Of a DNA stretch of 64,000 nt, positions 16,633 through 27,888 are shown in pieces. Origin of the DNA: Polaribacter batillariae (GTDB lineage Bacteria; Bacteroidota; Bacteroidia; Flavobacteriales; Flavobacteriaceae); assembly GCF_017498485.1 (NCBI RefSeq), contig NZ_CP071795.1, positions 806,001 to 870,000 on the forward strand, written 5' to 3'. Position numbers and translations under genes: made by a program. The notes beneath the pieces were generated by a model. The model searched no databases and was not told the DNA's origin. It saw nothing but the letters and a program-made list of their open reading frames with translations. Within the stretch, counting starts at the first letter, position 1, and each line of letters begins with the position of its first letter.

Positions 16633-16676
16633 TTTTATATACTTTTTTAATGTTAATATATGTTTTTTTCAGTTTG

Positions 16677-16684
16677 CAAATATA
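16677..16684 (-). promoter_or_regulatory. -7 promoter box of the peroxiredoxin operon
   Basis: CAAATATA here reads TATATTTG on the minus strand, a perfect TAnnTTTG, about 45 bases before the ATG. A clear -33 element at the right spacing was not found. Confidence 0.4.
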
Positions 16685-16751
16685 CGTCTCTAAAACAGTC
16701 TAAAAAACAGTTGAAAACTTTTATTTTCTTATACTAGAATAAGATTTCTTT

Positions 16752-16771
16752 ATGCAAAGATATATTTGCAT
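16752..16771. promoter_or_regulatory. palindrome in the prx/katG divergent region
   Basis: ATGCAAA-GATATA-TTTGCAT with perfect 7-base arms. Each half also makes a TAnnTTTG box: TATATTTG on plus (16761-16768) and TATCTTTG on minus (16755-16762). It could be an operator for a peroxide-responsive regulator or overlapping divergent promoters; neither is shown. Confidence 0.4.
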
Positions 16772-16883
16772 TAAAAATGTGGAAAACAAAAAAAACTATA
16801 AATTAAAGCTATTTTAAAATAAAAACTATAGATAAAAATAATTAAACATAACGTTTCAAAAATTCGTAAGTTTGGGTTGTTAA

Positions 16884-19112
<2,229 letters not shown>

Positions 19113-19163
19113 GTTTTATTTTTCGTAACGTCCTAAAATAGCGTTGCAAAATTTGTATTCTAA

Positions 19164-19294
19164 GAAGCTGTCACAAAAGTAAATTTAACTGTGATTTTGA
19201 GTGAAGTTGAAAAATCTAAAATATTGAAATTCAATAAGTAAGATTTCTCCATTACAGTCGAAATAACAAGTTTTAATACTTTCGAGACAGCTTC
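19164..19294. repeat. MITE-like repeat, copy B (short form)
   Basis: 131 bp with inverted ends GAAGCTGTCACAAAAGTA (19164-19181) and TACTTTCGAGACAGCTTC (19277-19294); the match extends two bases outward on each side. It lacks the central hairpin block of copies A and C. A 63-codon frame across it is not a gene. Confidence 0.85.
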
Positions 19295-19353
19295 TTTTTT
19301 TGGGGTTTTAAATTGTTTTCTTTCGATGGCATCAAACCATAGAATATGCAAGT

Positions 19354-20352
19354 TTACGCCTTTTTAATATGCGAACCTGACTCGATATACGTTTGTTCTC
19401 CTTCTTGATATTTACTAATTCCAAAGCCACTATGTATGCAATAGCAACCGTATTCTCCTTTTTTATTTAAAGCAACATACCCAACTTGAAAGTTTTTAAA
19501 ATTAGGATTCGAAGTTACAATTCTTCTTACCCCTTCTTCGCAAGCTTCTTGTGGTGTTTTTCCTTGGCGCATTAATTCTACAATTAAAAAACTACCAACG
19601 GTTTTTAAAACTTCTTCTCCCATACCAGTTGCTGTAGCTCCACCCACTGTATTGTCTATAAACAAACCAGAACCAATTATGGCAGAATCTCCAACCCTAC
19701 CAGCCATTTTATATGCCAGGCCACTTGTGGTACAACCTCCAGAAATATCACCATTTTTATCAATTGCCAGCATGCCAATGGTATCGTGATTTTCTATATT
19801 TATAATCGGTTTATATTCCGATTTTTCTTTCCATTTTTCCCATGCTTTTCTCGTATTTTCATTTAACAAATCTTGCCTTTTAAAACCTTGAGAAACTGCA
19901 AATTGTTCTGCACCTTTTCCTGCCAATAAAACGTGGGGTGTTTCTTCCATAACTTTACGAGCCACAGATATTGGATGGGCAATATTTTCCATACAAACAA
20001 CGGCACCATAGTTTCCTTCTTTATTCATAATACAGGCATCTAAGGTAACATTTCCATCTCTATCTGGTGTTCCGCCATTACCTACAGTTGTATTTCTTAA
20101 ATCTGCCTCTTCTACTCTACAACCTACTTCAATTGCATCTAAAGAATTGCCACCTTTTTCTAAAACTTCCCAAGCCGCTTTTGTAGCGTTTTTAAAATTC
20201 CAAGTGGCAACCACTACAGGAACAACTGCTTTACCTGTAGAAACTGGCTTATTTTCTTTTTTAGTATCATTACAACTTATTATTGAAGATGATACTGTAA
20301 CTAAACCCAATCCTGTTACTGATGCTTTTTTTAAGAAATTCCTTCTTTTCAT
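19354..20352 (-). CDS. N(4)-(beta-N-acetylglucosaminyl)-L-asparaginase (Ntn-hydrolase)
   Basis: 332 residues. The N-terminus MKRRNFLKKASVTGLG carries a Tat-like RRNFLK motif, and the following SSIISC is a lipobox, so the mature enzyme is probably a lipoprotein exported folded. The autocleavage site is NHDTIGMLAID (near 201-211), with Thr becoming the new N-terminal nucleophile; GRVGDSAIIGSGLFID and TATGMGEE complete the aspartylglucosaminidase pocket. It cleaves the GlcNAc-Asn bond of glycoasparagine, suggesting scavenging of N-glycans. Confidence 0.93.
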   Translation of the reverse strand: MKRRNFLKKASVTGLGLVTVSSSIISCNDTKKENKPVSTGKAVVPVVVATWNFKNATKAAWEVLEKGGNSLDAIEVGCRVEEADLRNTTVGNGGTPDRDGNVTLDACIMNKEGNYGAVVCMENIAHPISVARKVMEETPHVLLAGKGAEQFAVSQGFKRQDLLNENTRKAWEKWKEKSEYKPIINIENHDTIGMLAIDKNGDISGGCTTSGLAYKMAGRVGDSAIIGSGLFIDNTVGGATATGMGEEVLKTVGSFLIVELMRQGKTPQEACEEGVRRIVTSNPNFKNFQVGYVALNKKGEYGCYCIHSGFGISKYQEGEQTYIESGSHIKKA

Positions 20353-20645
20353 TTTTAATTACTTTTTTAGTTGATGAAATATCGTGAAAACAAATGCTCC
20401 TCTTTCTATCATTTTGTGATGCAATATATAATTTCTATTGATTTTCTTTTCCATTAATTGCAAAATTTATAAATATACCTATTTTCTTTATCTTTATTTT
20501 GGGTTGATGTTGCCTAAGTAATGCTGTCGATTTAAGTAAATTTTACGGTTAAAATGAGTGAAATTTGTGCTGAGTTCTCGATGCGATTTTTCGAACCTTA
20601 AAATCACTCGAACTGACAATAATTTCGTTTATGATGGAAATGAAA
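20353..20645. repeat. intergenic region with dispersed repeat (TGTCAGTTCGAGTGATTTT family)
   Basis: Bases 20574-20618 read, on the minus strand, TGTCAGTTCGAGTGATTTT, a variable middle, then ATCGAGAAC. The same ends in the same order occur at 21759-21809 on plus. No ORF is supported in the interval. Confidence 0.5.
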
Positions 20646-21602
20646 CTATTTTTGAGCAAAAAACTTAGATTCTAAAAAGCCTAATCCGTACCCTAAAAAC
20701 TGAATAAATGAAGTTACCATACTTAAAAAAGCCACTTTAATATTTTTATTTTGAAGTAAAGAATCTATAAAAATTAACAAAAAGTAAAATGCATAAAAAT
20801 ACAAAAGCTGAAAACATCCAAAAAAGGCCAACAAAATACTTAAGTCGAAACCTAAAATAAATACACTTGGAAACCAATAAGTAATTTTTGCAGTTTCTGG
20901 GTATTTTTTATTTAAAATAGGTCTTGCGGTTCCAAAACCGAATGTTTGTTTGTAAAACTGTTGAAGGGTGCTTCTACGTTTGTGATACACAAATGCTTTT
21001 TCTATTAATTGTGTTTCGAATCCGTTTTTCCATAAACGAAAAGTAAAATCGATGTCTTCTCCGTTTTTCATTTTAGAAAAACCGTTTGTTTTTTCAAATG
21101 CTTTTTTAGACACTCCTAAGTTGAAACTTCTTGGCTGAAATTTTCCTACTCCTTTTTTCTTTCCGCGAATTCCGCCTGTAGTTAAAACAGCTGTCATCGA
21201 ATAATTGATTGCTTTTTGTAAGGGCGTAAAACTTTTATGTGCAGCATCTGGTCCACCAAAAGCATCTGTAAAGTTGGTTGCCAATGCTTTTTTTACTTCA
21301 GATACATATTGGGTTGGAACTATAACATCTGAATCTAAAATGATCAAATAGTTTCCTGTGGCTTTTTGCATTCCGAAATTTCGACTCGCTCCTGCTCCAC
21401 TATTTTCTTTGAAAAAGTATTTTACATCTAATTGATTTTGATACTTTTTTACAATTTCTTCGGAAGATTTTGTAGAACCATCTTCTATTATTAAAACCTC
21501 GAATTCTTCGGAAACGTCTTGTTTTGTAAGACTTTTTAACAACTCGTTTATTTCTTGTGGACGGTTGTAAACGGGAATTATAATGCTAAAGCGTAGTTTC
21601 AA
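20646..21602 (-). CDS. glycosyltransferase family 2 protein
   Basis: 318 residues. GT-A fold with FSIIIPVYNRPQEINELLKS at the N-terminus, VLIIEDGSTKSSEE, and the metal-binding DxD-like LILDSDVIVP near 88-97. NGEDIDFTFRLWKNGFETQL near 180 holds the usual ED acceptor motif. The C-terminal ~70 residues form two hydrophobic helices, so the enzyme is membrane-attached. It probably transfers a sugar onto a lipid-linked or envelope glycan. Stand-alone gene. Confidence 0.9.
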   Translation of the reverse strand: MKLRFSIIIPVYNRPQEINELLKSLTKQDVSEEFEVLIIEDGSTKSSEEIVKKYQNQLDVKYFFKENSGAGASRNFGMQKATGNYLIILDSDVIVPTQYVSEVKKALATNFTDAFGGPDAAHKSFTPLQKAINYSMTAVLTTGGIRGKKKGVGKFQPRSFNLGVSKKAFEKTNGFSKMKNGEDIDFTFRLWKNGFETQLIEKAFVYHKRRSTLQQFYKQTFGFGTARPILNKKYPETAKITYWFPSVFILGFDLSILLAFFGCFQLLYFYAFYFLLIFIDSLLQNKNIKVAFLSMVTSFIQFLGYGLGFLESKFFAQK

Positions 21603-21758
21603 AAGTTTTAAAATTTCTTAATTGTAAATGTAAAAAAATAAAAAAGTTGAAGGTTCTTATTTCTAAAAAACTTCAACTTTTAAATGTGATGTATTTTTCT
21701 TTGTGTCTAAAAGCTGGCAAACAAGCTTAGCCCTGATTGAAACGACATCCTTTTTTAC

Positions 21759-21809
21759 TGTCAGTTCGAGTGATTTTTGTGACGAAGGAAGAAAAATTGT
21801 ATCGAGAAC
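21759..21809 (+). repeat. dispersed repeat, second copy (TGTCAGTTCGAGTGATTTT...ATCGAGAAC)
   Basis: 51 bp sharing the first 19 and last 9 bases with the inverse-oriented copy at 20574-20618. Downstream CTACTGCGCTCAAGATAAC (about 21859-21877) resembles the CGACTGCGCT blocks near 49132 and 50178. Confidence 0.5.
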
Positions 21810-21881
21810 AGAAGTAAAAAAGATATAGTGGAAAGCAGGAAATAGCTCCAAATCTTTCTACTGCGCTCAAGATAACAGGCG

Positions 21882-22688
21882 CTACTCAAATTTTTCCATA
21901 ACTGCATCGCTTACGCCCATGTTCGAGAAGCCTCCATCATGAAATAAGTTTTGTAATGTTACTTTTTTTGTTAAATCGGAAAATAGCGAAATTGTATAGT
22001 CTGCACAGTCTGCAGCTGTTGCGTTTCCTAGGGGACTCATTTTTTCTGCGTAAGCAATAAAACCGTCGAAACCTTTTACACCACTACCTGCTGTGGTTGG
22101 TGTTGGCGATTGAGAAATGGTATTTACTCGTACTTTGTGGTCGCGACCAAAGAAGTACCCGAAACTGCGTGCAATGGATTCTAGATAGGCTTTATTGTCT
22201 GCCATATCGTTATAATCTGGAAAAACTCTTTGTGCTGCCATGTATGTTAACGCAACAATGCTACCCCATTTGTTCATAGCGTTTTTGTTGTATAAAACAT
22301 TCATGGTTTTGTGGAAAGAAACTGCAGAAACATCCCAACCTTTTGTGGTAAAATCGTATTTTGGGTCTGTATAATGTTTTCCTTTTCTTACGTTTACAGA
22401 CATTCCTATGGAGTGTAAAACGAAATCTATTTTTCCGCCTAAGATTTCCATCGATTTTTCTACTAAATTTTCTAAATCTTCTACAGATGTTGCGTCTGCA
22501 GGAATAATTTGCGAGCCAGTTTTTTCTGCCAAGGCGTTTAATTCGCCCATTCGCATGGCAATTGGCGCGTTTGTTAATACAAATTCTGCGCCTTCTTCAT
22601 GTGCTCTTTCTGCTACTTTCCATGCGATGGAATGTTCGTTTAATGCTCCAAAAATAATTCCTTTTTTTCCTTTTAGTAAGTTGTACAT
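21882..22688 (-). CDS. fabI: enoyl-[acyl-carrier-protein] reductase (NADH)
   Basis: 268 residues, usual FabI length. N-terminal cofactor region GKKGIIFGALNEHSIAWKVA, then PADATSVEDLENLVEKS, HSIGMSVNVRKG (active-site loop), and the YxxMxxxK catalytic motif in DYNDMADNKAYLESIARSF (near 158-176). SPTPTTAGSGVKGFDGF is the substrate loop. It carries out the last reduction of each fatty-acid elongation cycle. Probably essential. It follows recN by 181 bases on the same strand. Confidence 0.95.
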   Translation of the reverse strand: MYNLLKGKKGIIFGALNEHSIAWKVAERAHEEGAEFVLTNAPIAMRMGELNALAEKTGSQIIPADATSVEDLENLVEKSMEILGGKIDFVLHSIGMSVNVRKGKHYTDPKYDFTTKGWDVSAVSFHKTMNVLYNKNAMNKWGSIVALTYMAAQRVFPDYNDMADNKAYLESIARSFGYFFGRDHKVRVNTISQSPTPTTAGSGVKGFDGFIAYAEKMSPLGNATAADCADYTISLFSDLTKKVTLQNLFHDGGFSNMGVSDAVMEKFE

Positions 22689-22725
22689 GTTGGTTTTTGG
22701 TTATAAGCCTTTTATCCTCTGGACA

Positions 22726-22810
22726 TTTCCCCAAAAGGGGAAAATTAAAAAAGCAAGTTGGTTCTTTATTATTTTCTACAAATATAAATTAAAGTGGCTT
22801 TTTTTGCCAC
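22726..22810 (-). terminator. two hairpins between recN and fabI
   Basis: TTTCCCC-aaaa-GGGGAAA (22726-22743) and GTGGC-ttttttt-GCCAC (22794-22810) lie downstream of recN and upstream of fabI. Either may end recN transcription; neither has an ideal minus-strand U-tract. Confidence 0.35.
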
Positions 22811-22869
22811 AAATTCGAAAATTTATCTAAGATACTTTACTTTTTAGCTAAAAGCCTTCTGTTGTGGGG

Positions 22870-24528
22870 CTAGAGGCTTGTTAACAATTCTTTTGCATGT
22901 GTTAAAGCAGATTCTGAGATGTCTTTTCCACTTAACATTTCTGCAATTTCTACAATTCTTTCTTCTTTAGAAAGTTGTTTTAAATTGGTGGTTGTAATGC
23001 CATTTACTTCTTCTTTATAGACTTTGTAATGGTTATTGCCTTTTGCTGCGATTTGTGGTAAATGTGTAATGGCAATAACTTGCATGTGGTTGCTCATCTG
23101 TTGCATAATTGCTGCAATTTTATTGGAAACTTCTCCTGAAACTCCTGTATCTATTTCGTCGAAAATAATGGTGGGCAAATGTATGTTTTCTGATAATATT
23201 TTTTTTACAGACAACATTATTCTCGATAATTCTCCTCCTGAAGCAACTTTTTTTAGTTCACCAAAATTACCGCCTTTATTGGCTGAAAACAAAAATTCTA
23301 AATTGTCTTTTCCGTTTGAAAAATATACAATCGTAGGTTTTATTTTTATGGAAAAACGGGCATTTTGCATGCCTAAATCTGCCAGTAAACTTTCTAATTC
23401 TTTGGTTAGTTTCGGTATTGCAGTTTTTCTTGATTTTGTAATTAAATCGGCTACTTTGTCTAATTTTTCTGAGACTGAATGAATTTCTTGTTTTTTCTTG
23501 TTGATTACTTCTTCTGCAGATTCAACTTGCTGTACTTTTTCGGATAATTCCTCGAAAACAACTAATAATTCTTGAACTGAATTTACGGTATGTTTCTTTT
23601 GTAAGTTGTAAATTAACTGCAACCTGTCATTAATTTCTTCTGCTTCATTAGGGTTAAAATCTACATTTTCGTTAAAATTTTCTAACTCTGTAACGATATC
23701 GTCTATTTCTATTTTTACAGAAGTAATTCTTTCTGCTATTTGTTGGTATTCTTTAGAAAATGCAGCTATTTTAGACAATCGATTTTCTAAGGTATTTAGC
23801 AAATTCTGAATTCCAATTTCTTCATTGATAGAAATTTCTAAAGCCTCAGATACATTTATTTTTATGTCTTCGATGTTATTTAACTTCTCTAATCGTTCTT
23901 CTAAATCTTCTTGCTCATCAACTTTTAAATTTGCTTTTTCTAATTCTTTAAACAAGTGCAAATTATAATCGTACTGCTGATTTGCCTCTTTTTGAACGCG
24001 CTCTAATTCCTTTAGTTCTTTTTCTAGTTGTTGTAATTGTAAGTAACCTCTTTGGTAAGCATCGATTTGTTTTTTATTCTTCGCCAATGCATCTATCACA
24101 GAAAATTGAAAAGCATTGTCGGACAATTCCATGGTTTGATGCTGCGAATGCACATCAATTAATTGATTTCTTAATTCGTTTAAAACGGATAAGTTTACAG
24201 GCGTGTCGTTTACAAAAGCGCGCGATTTTCCTGAAGGCAAAATTTCTCTTCTAATAATGGTTTCTGCTTCGTAATCTAAATCGGCTTTCTTAAAAAAAGC
24301 TTCTAAATGATAGTTGGCAATTGCCATTTTAGCTTCTACGATACATTTTTGTGAGGTATCTTTTAGAGAAGACAAATCTGCCCTGTTTCCTAAAACCAAC
24401 CCTAAAGCGCCTAAAAGTATCGATTTTCCTGCACCAGTTTCTCCAGTAATAATGGATAAACCTGAAGAGAAATCAATTGATAATGAATCGATTAACGCAT
24501 AGTTATTTATGGAAAGTTGTGTGAGCAA
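22870..24528 (-). CDS. recN: DNA repair protein RecN
   Basis: 552 residues, typical SMC-like RecN. Walker A is TGETGAGKSILLGALGLVLG near residues 29-48, the middle 300 residues are coiled coil, the ABC signature is VASGGELSRIMLSVKK near 428, and Walker B is PTIIFDEIDTGVSG near 455. It holds or processes DNA ends in double-strand-break recombination repair. Cytoplasmic. Stand-alone or upstream of fabI; no SOS-like box was identified. Confidence 0.96.
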   Translation of the reverse strand: MLTQLSINNYALIDSLSIDFSSGLSIITGETGAGKSILLGALGLVLGNRADLSSLKDTSQKCIVEAKMAIANYHLEAFFKKADLDYEAETIIRREILPSGKSRAFVNDTPVNLSVLNELRNQLIDVHSQHQTMELSDNAFQFSVIDALAKNKKQIDAYQRGYLQLQQLEKELKELERVQKEANQQYDYNLHLFKELEKANLKVDEQEDLEERLEKLNNIEDIKINVSEALEISINEEIGIQNLLNTLENRLSKIAAFSKEYQQIAERITSVKIEIDDIVTELENFNENVDFNPNEAEEINDRLQLIYNLQKKHTVNSVQELLVVFEELSEKVQQVESAEEVINKKKQEIHSVSEKLDKVADLITKSRKTAIPKLTKELESLLADLGMQNARFSIKIKPTIVYFSNGKDNLEFLFSANKGGNFGELKKVASGGELSRIMLSVKKILSENIHLPTIIFDEIDTGVSGEVSNKIAAIMQQMSNHMQVIAITHLPQIAAKGNNHYKVYKEEVNGITTTNLKQLSKEERIVEIAEMLSGKDISESALTHAKELLTSL

Positions 24529-24599
24529 ATTCAGTAATTTTTGTGGGATAAAATTAGTGAATTAAATCTACAAATTGAAAATCTAATTTATAAAATCTA

Positions 24600-26756
24600 T
24601 CAAATTAATTTAGGCATTTGTTGTTGCCATAAATTATAATAATGCCCTTTTTTAGCGTATAATACCTTATGATTTCCTTGTTCTAAAACTTCTCCTTTTT
24701 GTAAAACTACAATTTCATCAGCATTGATTATTGTGCTTAATCTGTGTGCAATAATTATAATGGTTTTGTTTTCTAAACGCAATCGCTCAATTGCTTTTTG
24801 AATATAATTTTCTGAAGTAGAATCTAAAGACGAAGTCGCTTCATCTAAAACCAATACTTCTGGCTTTTTATGCAAAGCTCTTGCAATGGCGATGCGTTGT
24901 TTTTGGCCTCCAGAAAGTGTTGCTCCGTTTTCTCCAAGATAGGTGTTAAATCCATTAGGTAAACTTTCTATAAACTCTAAAATACCAATAGATTTACAAA
25001 TATCTATAATCAATTCCATATCTGGGACAAAATCTCCCACAGCAATATTGTCAATTACATTTCCTGCAAATAAATCTATTTTTTGTGGCACTACACTTAC
25101 CAATTCTCGTAAACTTTCGTGCTGAATATATTTTAAATCTAAATCCCCAATAGTAATTTGTCCTTTTTGTATGGGGTATAAGTTTTGGAGTAAAGAAATT
25201 AAAGTAGATTTACCAGAGCCACTTTCACCAACAATTGCTGTAATATTTCCTTTTTTAATTTTTAAGTTGAAATCTGTAAAAACTTGTACTCTTGTACCAT
25301 ATCTAAAAGCTACGTTTTTAAATTCGATGTCGTCAATCTTCTCTTTCTTCAATACTACTTTTTCCGTGTTTTCTTCCCTTTCTAAATCCATAATCTCAAA
25401 CAAACGGTCTGCTGCAATTAAAGCATTTTGTATTTGTTTATTTGCTCCAATTAAACTAGCTACAGGGTTCATAAAATAACCTATAATTGCATAAAAGGAC
25501 AATAATTCTCCCGGTGTAATTTCTCGTTCAATTACAAAATATGAACCACTCCATAAAAGGATGATTGTAAATAATTGTGCTATAAAGCTTGTGGAAGTGC
25601 CTGAAAAAACTGAATTTAAAGCAGATTTATAACCAATGTGTAACAAATTTATAAAACGAGTTTCTGTTTTAATATTGGCAAAACTCTCTAAACCAAAACG
25701 TTTTATTGTACCTACAGAATTTAAAGACTCTACTAACTGACTTTCTAATTCTGCTGAACGCTCCATTATTTTACGCTCTGTTTTTTTGTTGAGTTTGTTT
25801 ATGATAATATAAACAACTAAATATAAAGGAATTACCAACAACATAATTAAAGCCAATTTCCAATAATATAGAAACATAATACCAAAAGAGAAAAACAAAA
25901 TGAGTATGTTTACCGTTAAACTTAAAGATACATCATTAATAAAGGCTCTAATTTTAACGGCATCATTGATACGAGAAATAATTTCTCCTACACGCATCGT
26001 ATCAAAAAACTGCTGTGGTAATTTTAACAAGTGTTTGTAGTAACCTAGAATTAAACGAGCGTCTATTTGTTGACCTGATTTGATAAGAAATACATCTTTA
26101 AAAACACCTATTATAATTTGTAAAACCAATAACAGCAACATTATAATACTCAATAGATTTAACAGTTTTGTATTACTGCCTACCAATACATAATCTGTTA
26201 TCTTTTGTATATAAATAGAAGTAGAAAAACCTAATAAAGTATAAATGATAGCGCCAACCAAGGCTTGTAATAAAACAAATTTATGTGGTTTTAATAAAAA
26301 CCAAAAACGTTTTAAAACAGATACTTTTTCGTTTGTTGGTACAAATTCTTCTTTTGGTAGTAGTAAGACTAAAACACCTGTCCATTCTTTTAAAAATTCT
26401 TGATGAGTTTTTTTATGGATTTTCCCATCTCCTGGATCCATAATTTTAATGTATGTTTTGGTAACTTCGTAAATAACCACATAATGATGCAATTGTTCTT
26501 TTACAATAATATGTGCAATTGCAGGTTTTGGTATTTTAAACAAACTATCTAATTCGCCACGTACACCTTTAGCTTCAAAGCCTAATTTTTCTGCGGCTTC
26601 TATAAGTCCTAAAACATTTGTGCCTTTTTTATCTGTACCAGCATACTGGCGAATGCGGGCAATAGGTATTTGTAAATTGTAATGTGCAGATATGGACGCT
26701 AAACAAGTTGCACCGCAATCTGTAATGTCGTGTTGTTTGATGGTAGTTTTTACCAT
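24600..26756 (-). CDS. peptidase-containing ABC exporter (C39 peptidase, PCAT/bacteriocin exporter)
   Basis: 718 residues. N-terminal C39 double-glycine peptidase: catalytic Cys in HDITDCGATCLAS (near residue 14), His in QLHHYVVIYEV and Asp in IKIMDPGDG. Then a six-helix ABC membrane domain (about 155-430) and an ATPase with Walker A VGESGSGKSTLISLL, signature LSGGQKQRIAIARAL and Walker B VLVLDEATSSLD. Such exporters cut the leader after Gly-Gly and export the core peptide. Three GG-leader peptides lie upstream on the same strand, and this is the only complete exporter in the cluster. Its leader carries a hairpin, CTGCAA...TTGCAG at 26793-26809. Confidence 0.96.
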   Translation of the reverse strand: MVKTTIKQHDITDCGATCLASISAHYNLQIPIARIRQYAGTDKKGTNVLGLIEAAEKLGFEAKGVRGELDSLFKIPKPAIAHIIVKEQLHHYVVIYEVTKTYIKIMDPGDGKIHKKTHQEFLKEWTGVLVLLLPKEEFVPTNEKVSVLKRFWFLLKPHKFVLLQALVGAIIYTLLGFSTSIYIQKITDYVLVGSNTKLLNLLSIIMLLLLVLQIIIGVFKDVFLIKSGQQIDARLILGYYKHLLKLPQQFFDTMRVGEIISRINDAVKIRAFINDVSLSLTVNILILFFSFGIMFLYYWKLALIMLLVIPLYLVVYIIINKLNKKTERKIMERSAELESQLVESLNSVGTIKRFGLESFANIKTETRFINLLHIGYKSALNSVFSGTSTSFIAQLFTIILLWSGSYFVIEREITPGELLSFYAIIGYFMNPVASLIGANKQIQNALIAADRLFEIMDLEREENTEKVVLKKEKIDDIEFKNVAFRYGTRVQVFTDFNLKIKKGNITAIVGESGSGKSTLISLLQNLYPIQKGQITIGDLDLKYIQHESLRELVSVVPQKIDLFAGNVIDNIAVGDFVPDMELIIDICKSIGILEFIESLPNGFNTYLGENGATLSGGQKQRIAIARALHKKPEVLVLDEATSSLDSTSENYIQKAIERLRLENKTIIIIAHRLSTIINADEIVVLQKGEVLEQGNHKVLYAKKGHYYNLWQQQMPKLI

Positions 26757-26792
26757 TTTAATAATTTAATATGGCAAAGAAAGGTGTGTTTA

Positions 26793-26809
26793 CTGCAATT
26801 TTGTTGCAG
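26793..26809 (-). promoter_or_regulatory. conserved CTGCAA hairpin before the exporter gene
   Basis: CTGCAA-ttttg-TTGCAG, about 37 bases before the exporter ATG. The duplicated region before the chimeric ORF has CTGCA-n6-TGCAG at the same place (near 29120-29136), and a longer version lies at 30344-30368. Conservation with changed loop sequence suggests function, possibly an mRNA stem or regulator site. Confidence 0.45.
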
Positions 26810-26817
26810 GATATTAA

Positions 26818-27009
26818 TTAAAAATTTAAGTAATCTAATTTAATAAATTTGAAATAATATGTAACCTTAATTAAAAAGATTTTTTTATTTCTCTGTAGAA
26901 AATCAATATTATTAAGATTATTTATTTTATTAATTTCAAAAGCTAACTTTTTTTTTAACTGTTTTTTCTTTAAGTTTACACCACCTTCATAAAAATTATT
27001 TAAATTCAT
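26818..27009 (-). CDS. small orphan ORF between transposase remnant and exporter
   Basis: 63 codons beginning MNLNNFYEGGVNLKKK, very rich in Lys, Asn and Ile, with no Cys. It contains a Gly-Gly at residues 9-10, and KKLAFEINKINNLN faintly resembles leaders of Bacteroidetes lanthipeptides, but the remainder lacks Ser, Thr and Cys enough for a modified core. It lies in the exporter's leader region on the same strand. It may be a degraded precursor or a chance frame. Confidence 0.25.
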   Translation of the reverse strand: MNLNNFYEGGVNLKKKQLKKKLAFEINKINNLNNIDFLQRNKKIFLIKVTYYFKFIKLDYLNF

Positions 27010-27284
27010 TTTGTTAATATTTGATTAAATTGAATATCTAAGTAAGATAAATCCATCACGAAAATAATAACTCATTTTCATATTTATAAATCATAGGTAA
27101 ATATATAAAAATGTAGGCACTTTCGTGAGTAAGTGAATTTTCCAAGAATAATATTAAAAAAGTCAACATTTATAATTTTAGGTGTTGATTTTTTAGTTTT
27201 TCCTGATTTTTTGAGTATTTTTTGTAATTTTCTTTCCAATCAAGGTATAGCTATCCCTTGGTTTTTTTGATGGTTTTTTATTTT

Positions 27285-27880
27285 TTAGGCTACTTTTTGT
27301 TGCTGTAGTTTTAGCATCCTTCTACCAATTTCTAGTGCATTGGCAGTATGGATTCCAAAGAATATCCATAGGATTTCATTAGATTTTGTTTTTGCTTTGA
27401 TTTTCTTAAGATGATAGTGTTCTTTTTCTTTGCCAAAAGAACCTTCTAATCTTGAAGCTCTTTCTTTAGTAATCATCGCTTTAAGTTTCTACTGTTGTTG
27501 TAATGTTTTGAGGATTTTCCTTTGGGTTTAAAGTCTGTTTGGATTTGATTTTGAGTTAAAAAAACACGGTTCTTATTGGTAGCGTAAATAGCACCTGCTC
27601 CTATAACTTTTACTTTTGTTCTACTAAGCCCTTGTGCTTTATGAATAGTATTTTTTAGTTGAGTTCCCTCGTTAAAATTATCAAAGCTAATTTTTTGAAT
27701 AAAGTTGATTCAATCAATTTGCAGTTTGTTAACCTTTGCTCCAAACTCTACTTATTTAACCTCTTTGCCACGTACAATTGGACGAACATAATCTTTGTGT
27801 AAACTTACAATTCTATTTCTAGGTTTTTCTACTTTGGTAAAGTATAGCAACTGTTGTTTGTACACTTTTTTAATATTAGA
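27285..27880 (-). pseudogene. remnant of an IS1182/IS5-like DDE transposase
   Basis: The last 63 codons read RASRLEGSFGKEKEHYHLKK and FFGIHTANALEIGRRM, typical of the C-terminus of IS1182-like transposases. Upstream to about 27880 the homologous protein continues in another frame (NTIHKAQGLSRTKVKVIGAG, TQNQIQTDFKPKGKSSKHYN) with in-frame stops near 27750 and 27715. The N-terminal half is missing, so the gene is dead. It lies inside the peptide-export cluster and probably records an insertion that later decayed. A hairpin with AAGGTATAGCTATCCCTT (27243-27260) lies just outside and may be near the old element's end. Confidence 0.8.
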
Positions 27881-27888
27881 TATATATG

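Noticed and set aside
19160..19351. 63-codon minus-strand frame
   Set aside because: It lies across MITE copy B and has no coding character.
22854..22880. AGCCT...AGGCT stem at the recN end
   Set aside because: Only five paired bases with a long loop; not distinguishable from chance.
27160..27196. TCAACA...TGTTGA hairpin as part of a gene
   Set aside because: Short stem in AT-rich DNA with no adjacent ORF; too weak to annotate.
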